The notes below the pieces were generated by a model. The model searched no databases, had not been told where the DNA came from, and saw nothing but the letters and a program-made list of their open reading frames with translations. From contig NZ_CP090953.1 in NCBI RefSeq assembly GCF_021513175.1, forward strand, positions 2,910,501-2,974,500: DNA of 64,000 bases. The letters are read 5' to 3'. This document shows positions 19,764-28,301 of the stretch, piece after piece. Each line of letters opens with the position of its first letter. The stretch's first letter is position 1. The stretch comes from Sphingomonas sp. S2-65. GTDB taxonomy: Bacteria > Pseudomonadota > Alphaproteobacteria > Sphingomonadales > Sphingomonadaceae. Made by a program: the position numbers and the translations under genes.

Positions 19764-20303
19764 TCAGCCCAGCCCGAAGGCGAACGGCAGGAGCATGCTG
19801 AGCGCGACGGCGTAGAACAAGTCGATCCAGACGATCCGCAGCGCGTTCACGGCTTTGAGCAGCCAGGCGAACAATTGGGCGAGGGTGGCGACGATGCTGG
19901 AGGCGCCGCGCCGCTCCTCGGCATGCAGGACGAACGCCTCGGCATCGTGATTGCTGGGAAAGGCGTGCATCCCGATGGAGATGCCGATCCAGAACAGGAA
20001 TATCGAGACCGCCGAGACATCCGAATCGTCGAGGATGATCAGGGGGATCACCGCTGCGAAGGTGAGCAGCATGCAGAGCAGCGAATTGACGATCAGCGGC
20101 CCGGCGCTGATCAGCAGCGCCGAGCGCAGCGTCGGCGGCGGACCGTGGACGACATAGCCGGCCGGATTGCCGCGAAACCGGAAATAGGAAACCTCGTAGA
20201 CCGGCACGCCGGTGAGGTGACAGAACAGGCGATGCGCGATCTCGTGGACGATGACGCCGGGAAAGGTGATCGCCGAGAACAGCCAGCCGGGTAGAAAGAG
20301 CAT
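19764..20303 (-). CDS. Membrane protein with HExxH zinc-protease motif (DUF3267/M50-like)
   Basis: A 179-residue polytopic protein with the metalloprotease motif HEIAH (His20, Glu21, His24) at the end of the first hydrophobic segment, followed by an SAGPLIVNSLL segment that recalls the site-2-protease NPDG/GPxxN region. Four or five membrane spans are predicted. The ATG at 20303 overlaps the TGA of the upstream gene (TGATG), indicating coupling. The family call (DUF3267 or a diverged M50 protease) is from motif and topology. A role in regulated intramembrane proteolysis is possible but unproven, and a protein with HExxH but no activity is also possible. Confidence 0.65.
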   Translation of the reverse strand: MLFLPGWLFSAITFPGVIVHEIAHRLFCHLTGVPVYEVSYFRFRGNPAGYVVHGPPPTLRSALLISAGPLIVNSLLCMLLTFAAVIPLIILDDSDVSAVSIFLFWIGISIGMHAFPSNHDAEAFVLHAEERRGASSIVATLAQLFAWLLKAVNALRIVWIDLFYAVALSMLLPFAFGLG

Positions 20304-20728
20304 CACCGCTTCTCCCGAACGAACTGCGCGCGATATTCGGACGGCATGACCGGTTCGAGCCTGTTCCACTCCGCTTCCTGGAGCGAGAGCCCGGCGAGCA
20401 GCACCATGCCGTCGGGATCGTTACCGGACTCGGCGTCGGCGAACACGGCATGCGCCATGCCGATCCGCGCCGCCTTCGATCCGGGCATTTGGGTGAGCAG
20501 CGAGGTATAGACCCTCTCCGCGCCGGTATAGTCGGTGGCCGCGTCGAGCCGCTCGGCCCGGGCGAGTTCGTGGGCTAGCGCGATATGCCGGGGCAGCGAG
20601 AGCAGCGAATAGCCGAACGCGACCAGTATCAGGATAGCGAAGGCGACGACCCACCAGGGATAGCTTGTGGCGCTGAGCGCGGGCGCGTCCTCATACGGCT
20701 CGGCTTGCGAAAGCGTGTCGGTCATCAT
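20303..20728 (-). CDS. TPR-like single-pass membrane protein
   Basis: A 141-residue protein starting MMTDTLSQAEPY, with one transmembrane helix near residues 25-45 (WWVVAFAILILVAFGYSLL) and a soluble domain behind it. That domain has the pattern AERLDAATDYTGAERVYTSLLTQMPGSKAA, which looks like a degenerate tetratricopeptide repeat. The start is either of the adjacent ATGs at 20728 or 20725, with GGGGGG upstream. Its stop overlaps the HExxH gene start, so the two products probably act together at the membrane. No further function can be assigned. Confidence 0.7.
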   Translation of the reverse strand: MMTDTLSQAEPYEDAPALSATSYPWWVVAFAILILVAFGYSLLSLPRHIALAHELARAERLDAATDYTGAERVYTSLLTQMPGSKAARIGMAHAVFADAESGNDPDGMVLLAGLSLQEAEWNRLEPVMPSEYRAQFVREKR

Positions 20729-20882
20729 TTGCCCCCCGCGCCCCTGCGGCTCGACAAGACTTGTCCGCGATGTTGCATCGATTTGCAACTATGGGCTGCA
20801 GGATTTCAAGGAGGGAACAAGTATCGTTCCGGCACGCCGGACTTGTTCGGGGGTTTCGCGGCCTTGCGGCACAGAAGAAGAA

Positions 20883-20911
20883 GCGGGATCCCGGCTCAAG
20901 GCCGGGGTGAC
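20883..20911. repeat. Single palindromic REP-like unit
   Basis: One 29-bp copy beginning GCGGGATCCCGG and ending GGGGTGAC, matching the second unit of the pair at 14567-14595 nearly base for base. It lies in the gap between the TPR-like and TauE/SafE genes. Nearby, GAACAAG and CTTGTTC (about 20816-20845) form a separate inverted repeat. Confidence 0.8.
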
Positions 20912-21002
20912 TAGGGGGAAGCGAGAACTTGTTTGGGTTCTCCGGTTAGGGCCTCCCTGCAATACCGTTGCCGGCATTGCGTTCAGACCCTAAGCCGCGC
21001 CG

Positions 21003-21776
21003 ATGGCCGATCTCGCTACCGCCGCAATGCTCGGCCTGTTGCTTGCCGCCGGTGCGGGGTTCCTGGGCGGCGCGATGAATGCGCTGGCGGGCGGCGGAAC
21101 CTTCGCGACGCTGCCGGCGCTGATCGCGCTCGGGTTGCCGGCCAACGTCGCCAACGCGACGTCCAATGTCGCGCTGCTGCCCGGGGCGGGCGCGAGCGCC
21201 TGGTCGTTTCGCAAGGAGCTGGAACCGCTGGGCGGCGTCGGCGTGCGGGCGCTGGCGGCGATCACCTTTGCCGGTGGGCTGGTTGGCAGCCTGTTGCTGG
21301 TGGTGACGCCGAGCCGGGCATTCGATCTCATTATTCCGTGGCTGTTGCTGATCGCTTTCGTGGCGATCGCGTTCGGCGCGCCGGCGTCGCGCTGGCTGGA
21401 GGCGCGCGTGACGATCGGGCGCGCGACGCTGGTCGTCGTCCAGGCGATGCTCGGCGTCTATGGCGGCTATTTCGGTGGGGGCGTGGGGATCATGACCACG
21501 GCGACCTACGGGTTGCTGGCGGGGATGAACCCCCGTGCGATGTTCGCGCCGCGCACGCTGATGCTCGCGGTGGCCAATTTCGCCGCCGCATTCGTGTTCA
21601 TCGGCTTCGGGCTCGTGCACTGGGTGCTAGCGGTGCCGATGCTGGTGGGTTCGGTGCTGGGTGGCTGGCTCGGGGCCCGGCTAGGCAAGCGCTTGCCGCA
21701 CCGGCTGGTGTGGTGGTGGACGCTGGCGGTGACGGGCGTCACGACCGTGGTCTTCGTCGTGCGGGCTTATGGTTGA
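21003..21776 (+). CDS. TauE/SafE-family sulfite/anion exporter (TSUP)
   Basis: A 257-residue inner-membrane protein of the TSUP family with about eight hydrophobic segments. The family signature GGAMNALAGGGTFATLPALI, with the following VANATSNVALLPG, is at the first repeat, and the second repeat shows GVYGGYFGGGVGIMT. Members carry sulfite, sulfoacetate, sulfolactate or other C1-C3 oxyanions. No sulfur-metabolism gene lies adjacent in the same operon. Start ATG at 21003. Confidence 0.88.
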   Translation: MADLATAAMLGLLLAAGAGFLGGAMNALAGGGTFATLPALIALGLPANVANATSNVALLPGAGASAWSFRKELEPLGGVGVRALAAITFAGGLVGSLLLVVTPSRAFDLIIPWLLLIAFVAIAFGAPASRWLEARVTIGRATLVVVQAMLGVYGGYFGGGVGIMTTATYGLLAGMNPRAMFAPRTLMLAVANFAAAFVFIGFGLVHWVLAVPMLVGSVLGGWLGARLGKRLPHRLVWWWTLAVTGVTTVVFVVRAYG

Positions 21777-21778
21777 TT

Positions 21779-22396
21779 TCAGGTCGGACGCGGCATCTGA
21801 AACAGCGCGTCCTGCGTGATCTCGAAATAGTCGGCGGGACCGCCGCCGCGCAGGATCGGGCGGGCGCGGGCGGTCTGGTAGACGCCGTCTTCCAGCATCG
21901 CGCGGTCGATATGCGCGCAGACCACTTCGCCGAGCACCAGCCATTGCTCGATCGCGGTGCCTTCCTTGGTCTCCAGCTGGACGATCTGGGTGACCTTGCA
22001 TTCGAACTGGACCGGGCTGCCCGCGACGCGCGCGGGCTTTACGAGCGTCGATGGGAGGGTTTCGAGACCGGCCAGCGCGAACTCGTCGACATCGTGCGGC
22101 ACCGTCGCAGAGCTGGCGTTCATCGCCTCGGCCTGGCCGCGCGTCGCCAGGTTCCAGACGAACTCGCCGGTGGTGCGGGCATTCTCGACGCTGTCCTTCC
22201 ACCCCTGCGACGAGAAGCCGATCAGCGGCGGCACATAGGCGAAGGCGTTGAAGAAGCTGTACGGCGCCAGGTTGCGCACGCCGCCTGCCGACACCGTGCT
22301 GACCCAGCCGATCGGCCGCGGCGCGACGATCGCGTTCAGGGGATTGTGCTTGAGGCCGTGGCCCTTCGCAGGTTCGTAGGAGTGATAGTCGGTCAT
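21779..22396 (-). CDS. Flavin reductase-like FMN-binding protein
   Basis: A 205-residue protein of the flavin reductase-like domain family (FMN-binding split barrel). NAIVAPRPIGWVSTVSAGG and NLAPYSFFNAFAYVPPLIGF are the canonical FMN-binding blocks near the N-terminus. Related proteins reduce FMN for monooxygenases or are of unknown use. It converges with the TSUP gene (2-bp gap) and diverges from the cytochrome b gene. Start ATG at 22396. Confidence 0.88.
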   Translation of the reverse strand: MTDYHSYEPAKGHGLKHNPLNAIVAPRPIGWVSTVSAGGVRNLAPYSFFNAFAYVPPLIGFSSQGWKDSVENARTTGEFVWNLATRGQAEAMNASSATVPHDVDEFALAGLETLPSTLVKPARVAGSPVQFECKVTQIVQLETKEGTAIEQWLVLGEVVCAHIDRAMLEDGVYQTARARPILRGGGPADYFEITQDALFQMPRPT

Positions 22397-22469
22397 CGGT
22401 GACCATGTGGCGGCGCCGCGCGAGCAGGCAAGGGGTGCAGGGCGCGGCTTCGGCTGCTATTGCCCGGCG

Positions 22470-23183
22470 ATGGATGCCGACTCCCCCACCGCGCCGGTGC
22501 GCGTGTATCGCCACCGGCTGTTTACGCGCCTGTGGCACTGGGTGAACGCCATAGCGGTGATCGTGCTGATCGGCAGCGGGCTGATGATCTTCAACGCGCA
22601 TCCGCGGCTTTATTGGGGGCAGTATGGCGCGAACTTCGACGCTGCCTGGCTGGAGCTGCCGCGCTGGCCGGGCTGGGTGACGCTGCCGTCGCGCTACAGC
22701 CTGTCGGGGGCGCGGCACTGGCATCTGGCGTTCGCGCTGGTGCTGGCGTTCGGGCTGCTGATGTACATGGTCTGGGGGCTGATCAACCGCCACATCCAGC
22801 GCGATCTGCGCATTCGCCGGCGCGACCTCACGCCTGCCGCGCTGTCCACCGACCTGAAGGCGCACTGGGCGCTGCGCTTCCACGACCCGCACGATCCGCG
22901 CGCGTACAACATCTTCCAGAAGCTCAGCTATGTCGGCGTGATCTTCGTGCTGATGCCGCTGCTGGTGCTGAGCGGGCTGGCGCTGGCGCCGGGCATGTGG
23001 CCGTGGCTGATCGACCTGTTCGGCGGGCGGCAATCGGCGCGCTCGGTGCACTTCATCGCGATGGGTGCGATGACATTGTTCGTCGTCGTGCACCTGACGC
23101 TGGTGATCCTGGCCGGGCCGGTCAACGAACTGCGATCGATGATCACCGGCTGGTGGCGCACCCCCGAGGAGGACCATTCGTGA
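22470..23183 (+). CDS. Cytochrome b561-type membrane subunit
   Basis: A 237-residue di-haem cytochrome b561-like inner-membrane protein with four main helices. Putative haem-ligand histidines occur in RLWHWVNAIA (His23), ARHWHLAFAL and VVVHLTLVIL. The conserved FNAHPRLYWG-like loop follows the first helix. The ATG at 22470 (MDADSPTAPVRVY) is chosen; the frame extends upstream with low-quality sequence. GTGA overlap (23180-23183) couples it to the molybdoenzyme gene, so this should be that enzyme's electron-transfer partner. Confidence 0.85.
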   Translation: MDADSPTAPVRVYRHRLFTRLWHWVNAIAVIVLIGSGLMIFNAHPRLYWGQYGANFDAAWLELPRWPGWVTLPSRYSLSGARHWHLAFALVLAFGLLMYMVWGLINRHIQRDLRIRRRDLTPAALSTDLKAHWALRFHDPHDPRAYNIFQKLSYVGVIFVLMPLLVLSGLALAPGMWPWLIDLFGGRQSARSVHFIAMGAMTLFVVVHLTLVILAGPVNELRSMITGWWRTPEEDHS

Positions 23184-23911
23184 TCACACGGCGCAACCTG
23201 CTGGTAACCGGCGGCGCGGTGATGCTCGCCGGGTGCGACCGCTGGAGCGACAGCCCGGCGCTGCTGAGCGCCGAGGACGCGCACCGCTTCCTCCAGCGCT
23301 CGGTTACCGGCCGTGCGGCGCTGGCCCGCGAATATCGCACCGACCAGATGAGTCCGGTGTTCCGCACCAACGGCACCAATCGGCCGAACACGCCCGAATA
23401 TAACGCGCTGGCGGCGAACCGCTTCGCCAACTGGCGGCTGCCGGTGACCGGGCTGGTGCGGCGGCCGCTGACCCTGAGCCTCACCCAGCTCCAGGCGCTG
23501 CCGCAGCGCGCGCAGATCACGCGCCACGATTGCGTCGAGGGGTGGAGCGCGATCGGCAAGTGGCAGGGGCCGCGGCTCGAGTCGGTGCTCCAGCTTGCCG
23601 GGCTGCGCGAGGGCGCGCGCTATGTCGTCTTCCACTGCGCCGACCGCTTCGGGGCGGACGCCTATTACGAATCCATCGACCTGATCGACGCCTTTCACCC
23701 GCAGACGCTGCTCGCCTGGGCGATGAACGACCGGTATCTCGATGTCGGGCACGGCGCGCCGCTGCGGCTGCGGGTCGAGCGGCAGCTGGGCTACAAGCAG
23801 GCCAAGTACATCATGGGCGTCGAGGTGGTCGCCTCGCTGGCCGGGATCGGCGGCGGCAAGGGGGGCTATTGGGAAGATAGCAACGGCTACGAATGGTATG
23901 CCGGCATCTGA
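23180..23911 (+). CDS. Molybdopterin-dependent oxidoreductase (sulfite-oxidase fold), Tat lipoprotein-like
   Basis: A 243-residue protein of the sulfite oxidase/YedY (MsrP) superfamily, started by GTG at 23180 with GAGGAGG just upstream. ITRRNLLVTGGAVMLAGC combines a twin-arginine motif (Arg4-Arg5) with a lipobox (Cys19), implying folded export and membrane anchoring. RHDCVEGWSAIGKWQG holds the presumed Mo-ligand Cys118, and LGYKQAKYIMGVEVV near the end is typical of the fold. Coupled to the cytochrome b gene, it forms a YedYZ-like two-component oxidoreductase with a different membrane subunit. Substrate unknown; methionine-sulfoxide or other S/N-oxides are family precedents. Confidence 0.85.
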   Translation: MITRRNLLVTGGAVMLAGCDRWSDSPALLSAEDAHRFLQRSVTGRAALAREYRTDQMSPVFRTNGTNRPNTPEYNALAANRFANWRLPVTGLVRRPLTLSLTQLQALPQRAQITRHDCVEGWSAIGKWQGPRLESVLQLAGLREGARYVVFHCADRFGADAYYESIDLIDAFHPQTLLAWAMNDRYLDVGHGAPLRLRVERQLGYKQAKYIMGVEVVASLAGIGGGKGGYWEDSNGYEWYAGI

Positions 23912-23982
23912 CTGCGTTGTTGCAGTGCGGGACATCCTTGCGGATAAAGTGGGGACATGAAAAGCTGCTTCGGGTTCGTGCA

Positions 23983-25236
23983 ATGGCTTTGATCGACCGC
24001 TTCTTCACTCGCGCCGTCAAGCGCGGCCAACTCACCATCCTTCGGGACGATGGCAGTTCCCGAACCTTTGGTCAGCCCGACGCGGAGCTGAAACCGGTGA
24101 CGATCCGGTTCAAGCCAGGTGCCGAGCGGCAGATCCTGCGCGACCCCAGCCTAGGCGCGGCCGAGGCGTTCATGGACGGCACGCTGATCGTCGAGCATGG
24201 CGATATCCTCGACCTGCTGATGCTGATCACCGAGAATAATCGCTGGGAGGAAGGCCGCGCGGCGTTGGATCCCAAGCCGCTCCAGCGGCTGGTCGGCAAG
24301 GCGGCGCATTGGCTGGGGCGGCGCAACATGGCGCGCAGTGCCAAGCGCAACGTCGCGCATCATTACGACCTGTCGGCGACGCTGTACGACCTGTTCCTCG
24401 ACAAGGATCGGCAATATAGCTGCGCCTACTTCACCGATCCGAGCAACGGCCTTGAACAGGCGCAGGCCGACAAGAAGGCGCACATCGTCGCCAAGCTTGC
24501 GATCGAGCCGGGCATGCGGGTGCTCGACATCGGCTGCGGCTGGGGTGGGATGGCGCTCTACATCCACGAGAAGACCGGCGCCGAGGTGCTAGGCATCACC
24601 CTGTCCGAAGAGCAGCTCAAGGTGGCGCGCGAACGTGCCGAGGCGACGGGGGTGGCCGACAAGGTCAAGTTCGAGCTGATCGACTATCGCGCGCTGACCG
24701 GCCAGTTCGATCGCATCGTCTCGGTCGGCATGTTCGAGCATGTCGGCACGCCGCAATACCGCACCTTCTTTGCCAAGGTGCGCGAGCTGCTGACGCCCGA
24801 GGGCGTGATGCTGCTCCACACGATCGGGCGCGCGGGCGGGCCGGGATATACCGATGCGTTCACGCTGAAATACATCTTCCCGGGCGGCTACATTCCGGCG
24901 CTATCCGAGATCGCGCAAGGATATGAGGGGCTCAAGATGTTCGCCACCGACATCGAGGTGCTGCGGCTCCATTATGCCTATACGCTCAAGGCCTGGTACG
25001 AGCGGACGGTGGCAGCGCGGGACGACATCGTCGCGCTGTATGACGAGCGCTTCTACCGGATGTGGACCTTCTATCTCGCGGGATGCTTCGTCAGCTTCTG
25101 GAATGGCGGGCTGGTGAACTACCAGCTGCAGTTCTCGCGCTCGCGGCGCGCGCTGCCGATCACGCGCGACTATATGGCGCAGGCCGAGCAGGCGTTGCGC
25201 GAGGATATGGACGCGCCGCAGCTCCGCCTTGCCTGA
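23983..25236 (+). CDS. cfa: Cyclopropane-fatty-acyl-phospholipid synthase
   Basis: A 417-residue SAM-dependent lipid methyltransferase (CFA/mycolic acid cyclopropane synthase family). The SAM-binding motif is VLDIGCGWGGMALYI, preceded by the domain-entry pattern NVAHHYDLSATLYDLFLD, and followed by GITLSEEQLKVA and SVGMFEHVGTPQY. N-terminal 110 residues form the usual lipid-binding domain. ATG at 23983 (MALIDRFFT) is used; the longer frame from 23893 starts inside the gap after the molybdoenzyme gene. It should modify unsaturated acyl chains of membrane phospholipids. Confidence 0.93.
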   Translation: MALIDRFFTRAVKRGQLTILRDDGSSRTFGQPDAELKPVTIRFKPGAERQILRDPSLGAAEAFMDGTLIVEHGDILDLLMLITENNRWEEGRAALDPKPLQRLVGKAAHWLGRRNMARSAKRNVAHHYDLSATLYDLFLDKDRQYSCAYFTDPSNGLEQAQADKKAHIVAKLAIEPGMRVLDIGCGWGGMALYIHEKTGAEVLGITLSEEQLKVARERAEATGVADKVKFELIDYRALTGQFDRIVSVGMFEHVGTPQYRTFFAKVRELLTPEGVMLLHTIGRAGGPGYTDAFTLKYIFPGGYIPALSEIAQGYEGLKMFATDIEVLRLHYAYTLKAWYERTVAARDDIVALYDERFYRMWTFYLAGCFVSFWNGGLVNYQLQFSRSRRALPITRDYMAQAEQALREDMDAPQLRLA

Positions 25237-25319
25237 TCTTGCATGGGCCTAATGGTTGCACGGGGGGGCAGGGAACCCTAGAGCGCGCCGATTCATACTA
25301 GCCCCGGAGTCGCTGCCCC

Positions 25320-26537
25320 ATGTCCGATCAGATCAACCGTGTCGTCCTTGCCTATTCGGGCGGGCTGGACACCAGCGTGATCCTGAAGTGGCTGCAGCAG
25401 GAATATAAGTGCGAGGTGGTGACCTTCACCGCCGACCTGGGCCAGGGCGAAGAGCTGGAGCCGGCACGCAAGAAGGCGGAGATGGCCGGGGTCAAGCCCG
25501 AGCACATCTTCATCGACGATCTGCGCGAGGAGTTCGTCCGCGACTTCGTGTTCCCGATGATGCGCGCCAACGCGCTCTACGAGGGCACCTATCTGCTCGG
25601 CACGTCGATCGCGCGGCCGCTGATCGCCAAGCGTCAGATCGAGATTGCCAAGATGGTCGGCGCCGACGCGGTCAGCCACGGCGCGACCGGCAAGGGCAAC
25701 GACCAGGTCCGCTTCGAGCTAGGCTATTACGCACTGAACCCGGACATCAAGGTCATCGCGCCGTGGCGCGAATGGGACCTGACCAGCCGCACCAGGCTGA
25801 TCGAATTCGCCGAGCAGCACCAGATCCCGGTGGCCAAGGACAAGCGCGGCGAATCGCCCTTCTCGACCGACGCCAATCTTCTTCACACCTCGAGCGAGGG
25901 CAAGGTGCTCGAGGATCCGTGGGAGGAAGTGCCGGACTATGTCTATTCGCGCACGGTGAACCCCGAGGACGCGCCCGACGCGCCGGAGACGATCACCATC
26001 GATTTCGAGCGCGGCGACGGCGTTGCGCTGAATGGCGAGGCGATGAGCCCGGCGACGCTGCTGACCGCGCTCAACGAGCTTGGCCGCAAGCACGGCATCG
26101 GCCGGCTCGACCTGGTCGAGAACCGCTTCGTCGGCATGAAGTCGCGCGGCATGTACGAGACCCCGGGCGGCACGATCTATCACGCCGCGCATCGCGGAAT
26201 CGAGCAGATCACCCTGGATCGCGGCGCCGCGCACCTCAAGGACGAACTGGCGCCGCGTTATGCCGAGCTGATCTACAACGGCTTCTGGTTTGCCCCCGAG
26301 CGCGAGATGCTCCAGGCGGCGATCGACCACAGCCAGGAAAAGGTGACCGGCACGGTGCGGCTCAAGCTCTACAAGGGCCAGGCGACCGTCACCGGGCGCA
26401 AGTCGCCCTACAGCCTGTATTCGGAAAAGGTCGTGACCTTCGAGGATGACCAGGGCGCGTACGACCAGCGCGACGCGGCGGGCTTCATCAAGTTGAACGC
26501 GCTGCGGCTGCGATTGCTGGGGCGGCGCGAGGGCTGA
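25320..26537 (+). CDS. argG: Argininosuccinate synthase
   Basis: A 405-residue N-type ATP pyrophosphatase that joins citrulline and aspartate in arginine biosynthesis. The ATP-binding loop is [12 protein letters not shown] (residues 11-22), and the family block [16 protein letters not shown] is present, as is [14 protein letters not shown] near the C-terminus. Full length. It is followed by a 9-bp inverted repeat that could end its transcript. Confidence 0.97.
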   Translation: MSDQINRVVLAYSGGLDTSVILKWLQQEYKCEVVTFTADLGQGEELEPARKKAEMAGVKPEHIFIDDLREEFVRDFVFPMMRANALYEGTYLLGTSIARPLIAKRQIEIAKMVGADAVSHGATGKGNDQVRFELGYYALNPDIKVIAPWREWDLTSRTRLIEFAEQHQIPVAKDKRGESPFSTDANLLHTSSEGKVLEDPWEEVPDYVYSRTVNPEDAPDAPETITIDFERGDGVALNGEAMSPATLLTALNELGRKHGIGRLDLVENRFVGMKSRGMYETPGGTIYHAAHRGIEQITLDRGAAHLKDELAPRYAELIYNGFWFAPEREMLQAAIDHSQEKVTGTVRLKLYKGQATVTGRKSPYSLYSEKVVTFEDDQGAYDQRDAAGFIKLNALRLRLLGRREG

Positions 26538-26541
26538 TCTT

Positions 26542-26574
26542 GGCTAACCCGGGATTAACCCTGTTGGGTTAGCC
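26542..26574. terminator. Inverted repeat downstream of argG
   Basis: GGCTAACCC (26542-26550) and GGGTTAGCC (26566-26574) are perfect inverted repeats around a 15-nt centre that itself contains a second short ATTAACCC/GGGTTA pairing option. No T-run follows on the plus strand, so this may be a factor-assisted terminator or an operator for the next gene, whose start codon is only 8 bp away. Confidence 0.5.
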
Positions 26575-26581
26575 CGGGTAC

Positions 26582-28288
26582 ATGACGCAGCGCGCTCCTT
26601 CCACGTTCGTGCGCGACGCTGCGCTGGCGTTGCTGCTCGCAGCGGTACTCGGCGCCGCGTGGACGATCCGCGATTGGAGCGACCTCGGCGCACTCCGGCT
26701 GCCGGATACCGATGATGCCGTCCGCCTGCTTCAGGTGCGCGACTGGCTGGCCGGGCAGGCGTTCGGAGATGTGACACAGGCGCGGATCGGTATACCGCCC
26801 GGGCTGGCGATGCACTGGACCCGGGCCGCCGATCTGGGGCCCGCGGCGCTGATCGCGCTGCTCGGCCCATTGATCGGAGGGCATGCGGCGACCGTGACGG
26901 CGGTGACGCTCTGGCCGATCACGTTGTTTGCGGTCGCACTGGCCCTGACCGGTTCGATTTCACGGGCGCTCGGCAGTGCGGCGGCAACCGCGATGGCGGT
27001 CGCGGCGCTCGCATATCCGGCCACGACCTTGTTCCTGCCCGGCCGGATCGATCATCACGGCTTGCAAATCGTGCTGCTGTTGGCGCTCGTCCGCGCCGTA
27101 CTTGGGACCGGGAAGATCGCCACCGGGGCACTGGGTGGCGCTGCGACGGCGCTGTCGATCGCCGTCGGCTTGGAAACGGCGCCGCTGCTCGCGGTTGGGG
27201 GATTGGCCATCACAGCGGAGTGGTGGCACGGCCGCGCAGGCGCCAGGGAGCGGATGACCGGGTACGCTGCCGCGTTGGCGCTCGGTCTCGCCGGCGCTGC
27301 CTTGCTCTTCCGCACCTCGGCGTGGTCCTACCCGGCCTGTGACGGCTTCACCGCGACGGCCTGGCGCGCCGCGCAGGCACTATCCCTCGGCCCGCTGGCA
27401 CTCGCCGCCGCAAGCCCCTTGTTGCGGACCCGCGCGGCTCGCTCCGCTGCGGTTCTGCTGGTCGCCATGGCGGGGTTGGCCGTCCTGTGGTTGCTCGGGC
27501 AGCGGTGCGCCGATCCATATGGCTCGGTCGACCCGCTCGTCCGCCGGCTGTGGCTCGCGCATGTGGGTGAGGCGCGGCCATTGTTGGAGGCACCGGTAGC
27601 CGATGCGATCGGCTATGCCGGCCTGATGACCGTGGGAGTCGTCGCGACCCTGTGGCAGGCGATACGTACGCGTGCGGCGGGCTGGGTTGTGCTGCTGGCG
27701 TTCCAGCTGGGGGCGCTGGCAATTACCCTGGTGCAGCTGCGCGGCGCCTATGCAGGCGCGCAGCTCGCGGCTCCGGCGCTCGCCGCCACGATCGCGGTTG
27801 CCAGAAGCCGGGGCGTGGTCGCGCTGGCCGCCAGTTGGCTCGCCAGCGCCGGCTTCGTGTATCCGCTGGCCGGGTCGATCGCCGCACCCGCAGCCGGGCC
27901 GCCATCGGGAATGGAGAATTGTACGTCGCCTGGCGAACTCGCCCGTCTTGCCAAGCTTCCTGGAGGGACGGCGATGACGTCGATCGACATCGGCGCGTTC
28001 GCGGTCGTGGCTACGCCGCACCGGCTGGTGGCGGCCCCTTATCACCGCAACATGGCCGGCAACGCGGCGATGTACCGCTTCTTTCTGTCGGAGCCGTCCG
28101 CGTCGGAGGCGATCGCCCGCCAGCTAAAAATCGATTATGTGGTGTCCTGCCCTTCCGACTTCGCCGAGTTGGGCCGCAGCGCCGGTGTTGATACGCTGGC
28201 GCGGCAATTGCAAGTTGGGCATGCGCCCGCGTGGCTGGCGCCGGTCGGGGGACCGGGGCCGCTACGGATATACAGGGTTACCCGTTGA
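26582..28288 (+). CDS. Large membrane protein, STT3-like GT-C glycosyltransferase candidate
   Basis: A 568-residue polytopic protein with roughly 12 hydrophobic segments and a soluble C-terminal region of about 120 residues. After the first helix comes LPDTDDAVRLLQVRDWL, an acidic DxD-like loop in the position of the GT-C catalytic motif. GRIDHHGLQIVLLLAL further on recalls the DHH loop of STT3/AglB/PglB oligosaccharyltransferases. The C-terminal domain ends near LRIYRVTR. It starts 8 bp after an inverted repeat downstream of argG. A GT-C fold and polyprenyl-linked sugar donor are inferences. It leads four consecutive membrane-glycan-type genes on the same strand. Confidence 0.7.
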   Translation: MTQRAPSTFVRDAALALLLAAVLGAAWTIRDWSDLGALRLPDTDDAVRLLQVRDWLAGQAFGDVTQARIGIPPGLAMHWTRAADLGPAALIALLGPLIGGHAATVTAVTLWPITLFAVALALTGSISRALGSAAATAMAVAALAYPATTLFLPGRIDHHGLQIVLLLALVRAVLGTGKIATGALGGAATALSIAVGLETAPLLAVGGLAITAEWWHGRAGARERMTGYAAALALGLAGAALLFRTSAWSYPACDGFTATAWRAAQALSLGPLALAAASPLLRTRAARSAAVLLVAMAGLAVLWLLGQRCADPYGSVDPLVRRLWLAHVGEARPLLEAPVADAIGYAGLMTVGVVATLWQAIRTRAAGWVVLLAFQLGALAITLVQLRGAYAGAQLAAPALAATIAVARSRGVVALAASWLASAGFVYPLAGSIAAPAAGPPSGMENCTSPGELARLAKLPGGTAMTSIDIGAFAVVATPHRLVAAPYHRNMAGNAAMYRFFLSEPSASEAIARQLKIDYVVSCPSDFAELGRSAGVDTLARQLQVGHAPAWLAPVGGPGPLRIYRVTR

Positions 28289-28301
28289 CCGGGAGGGGGA
28301 C

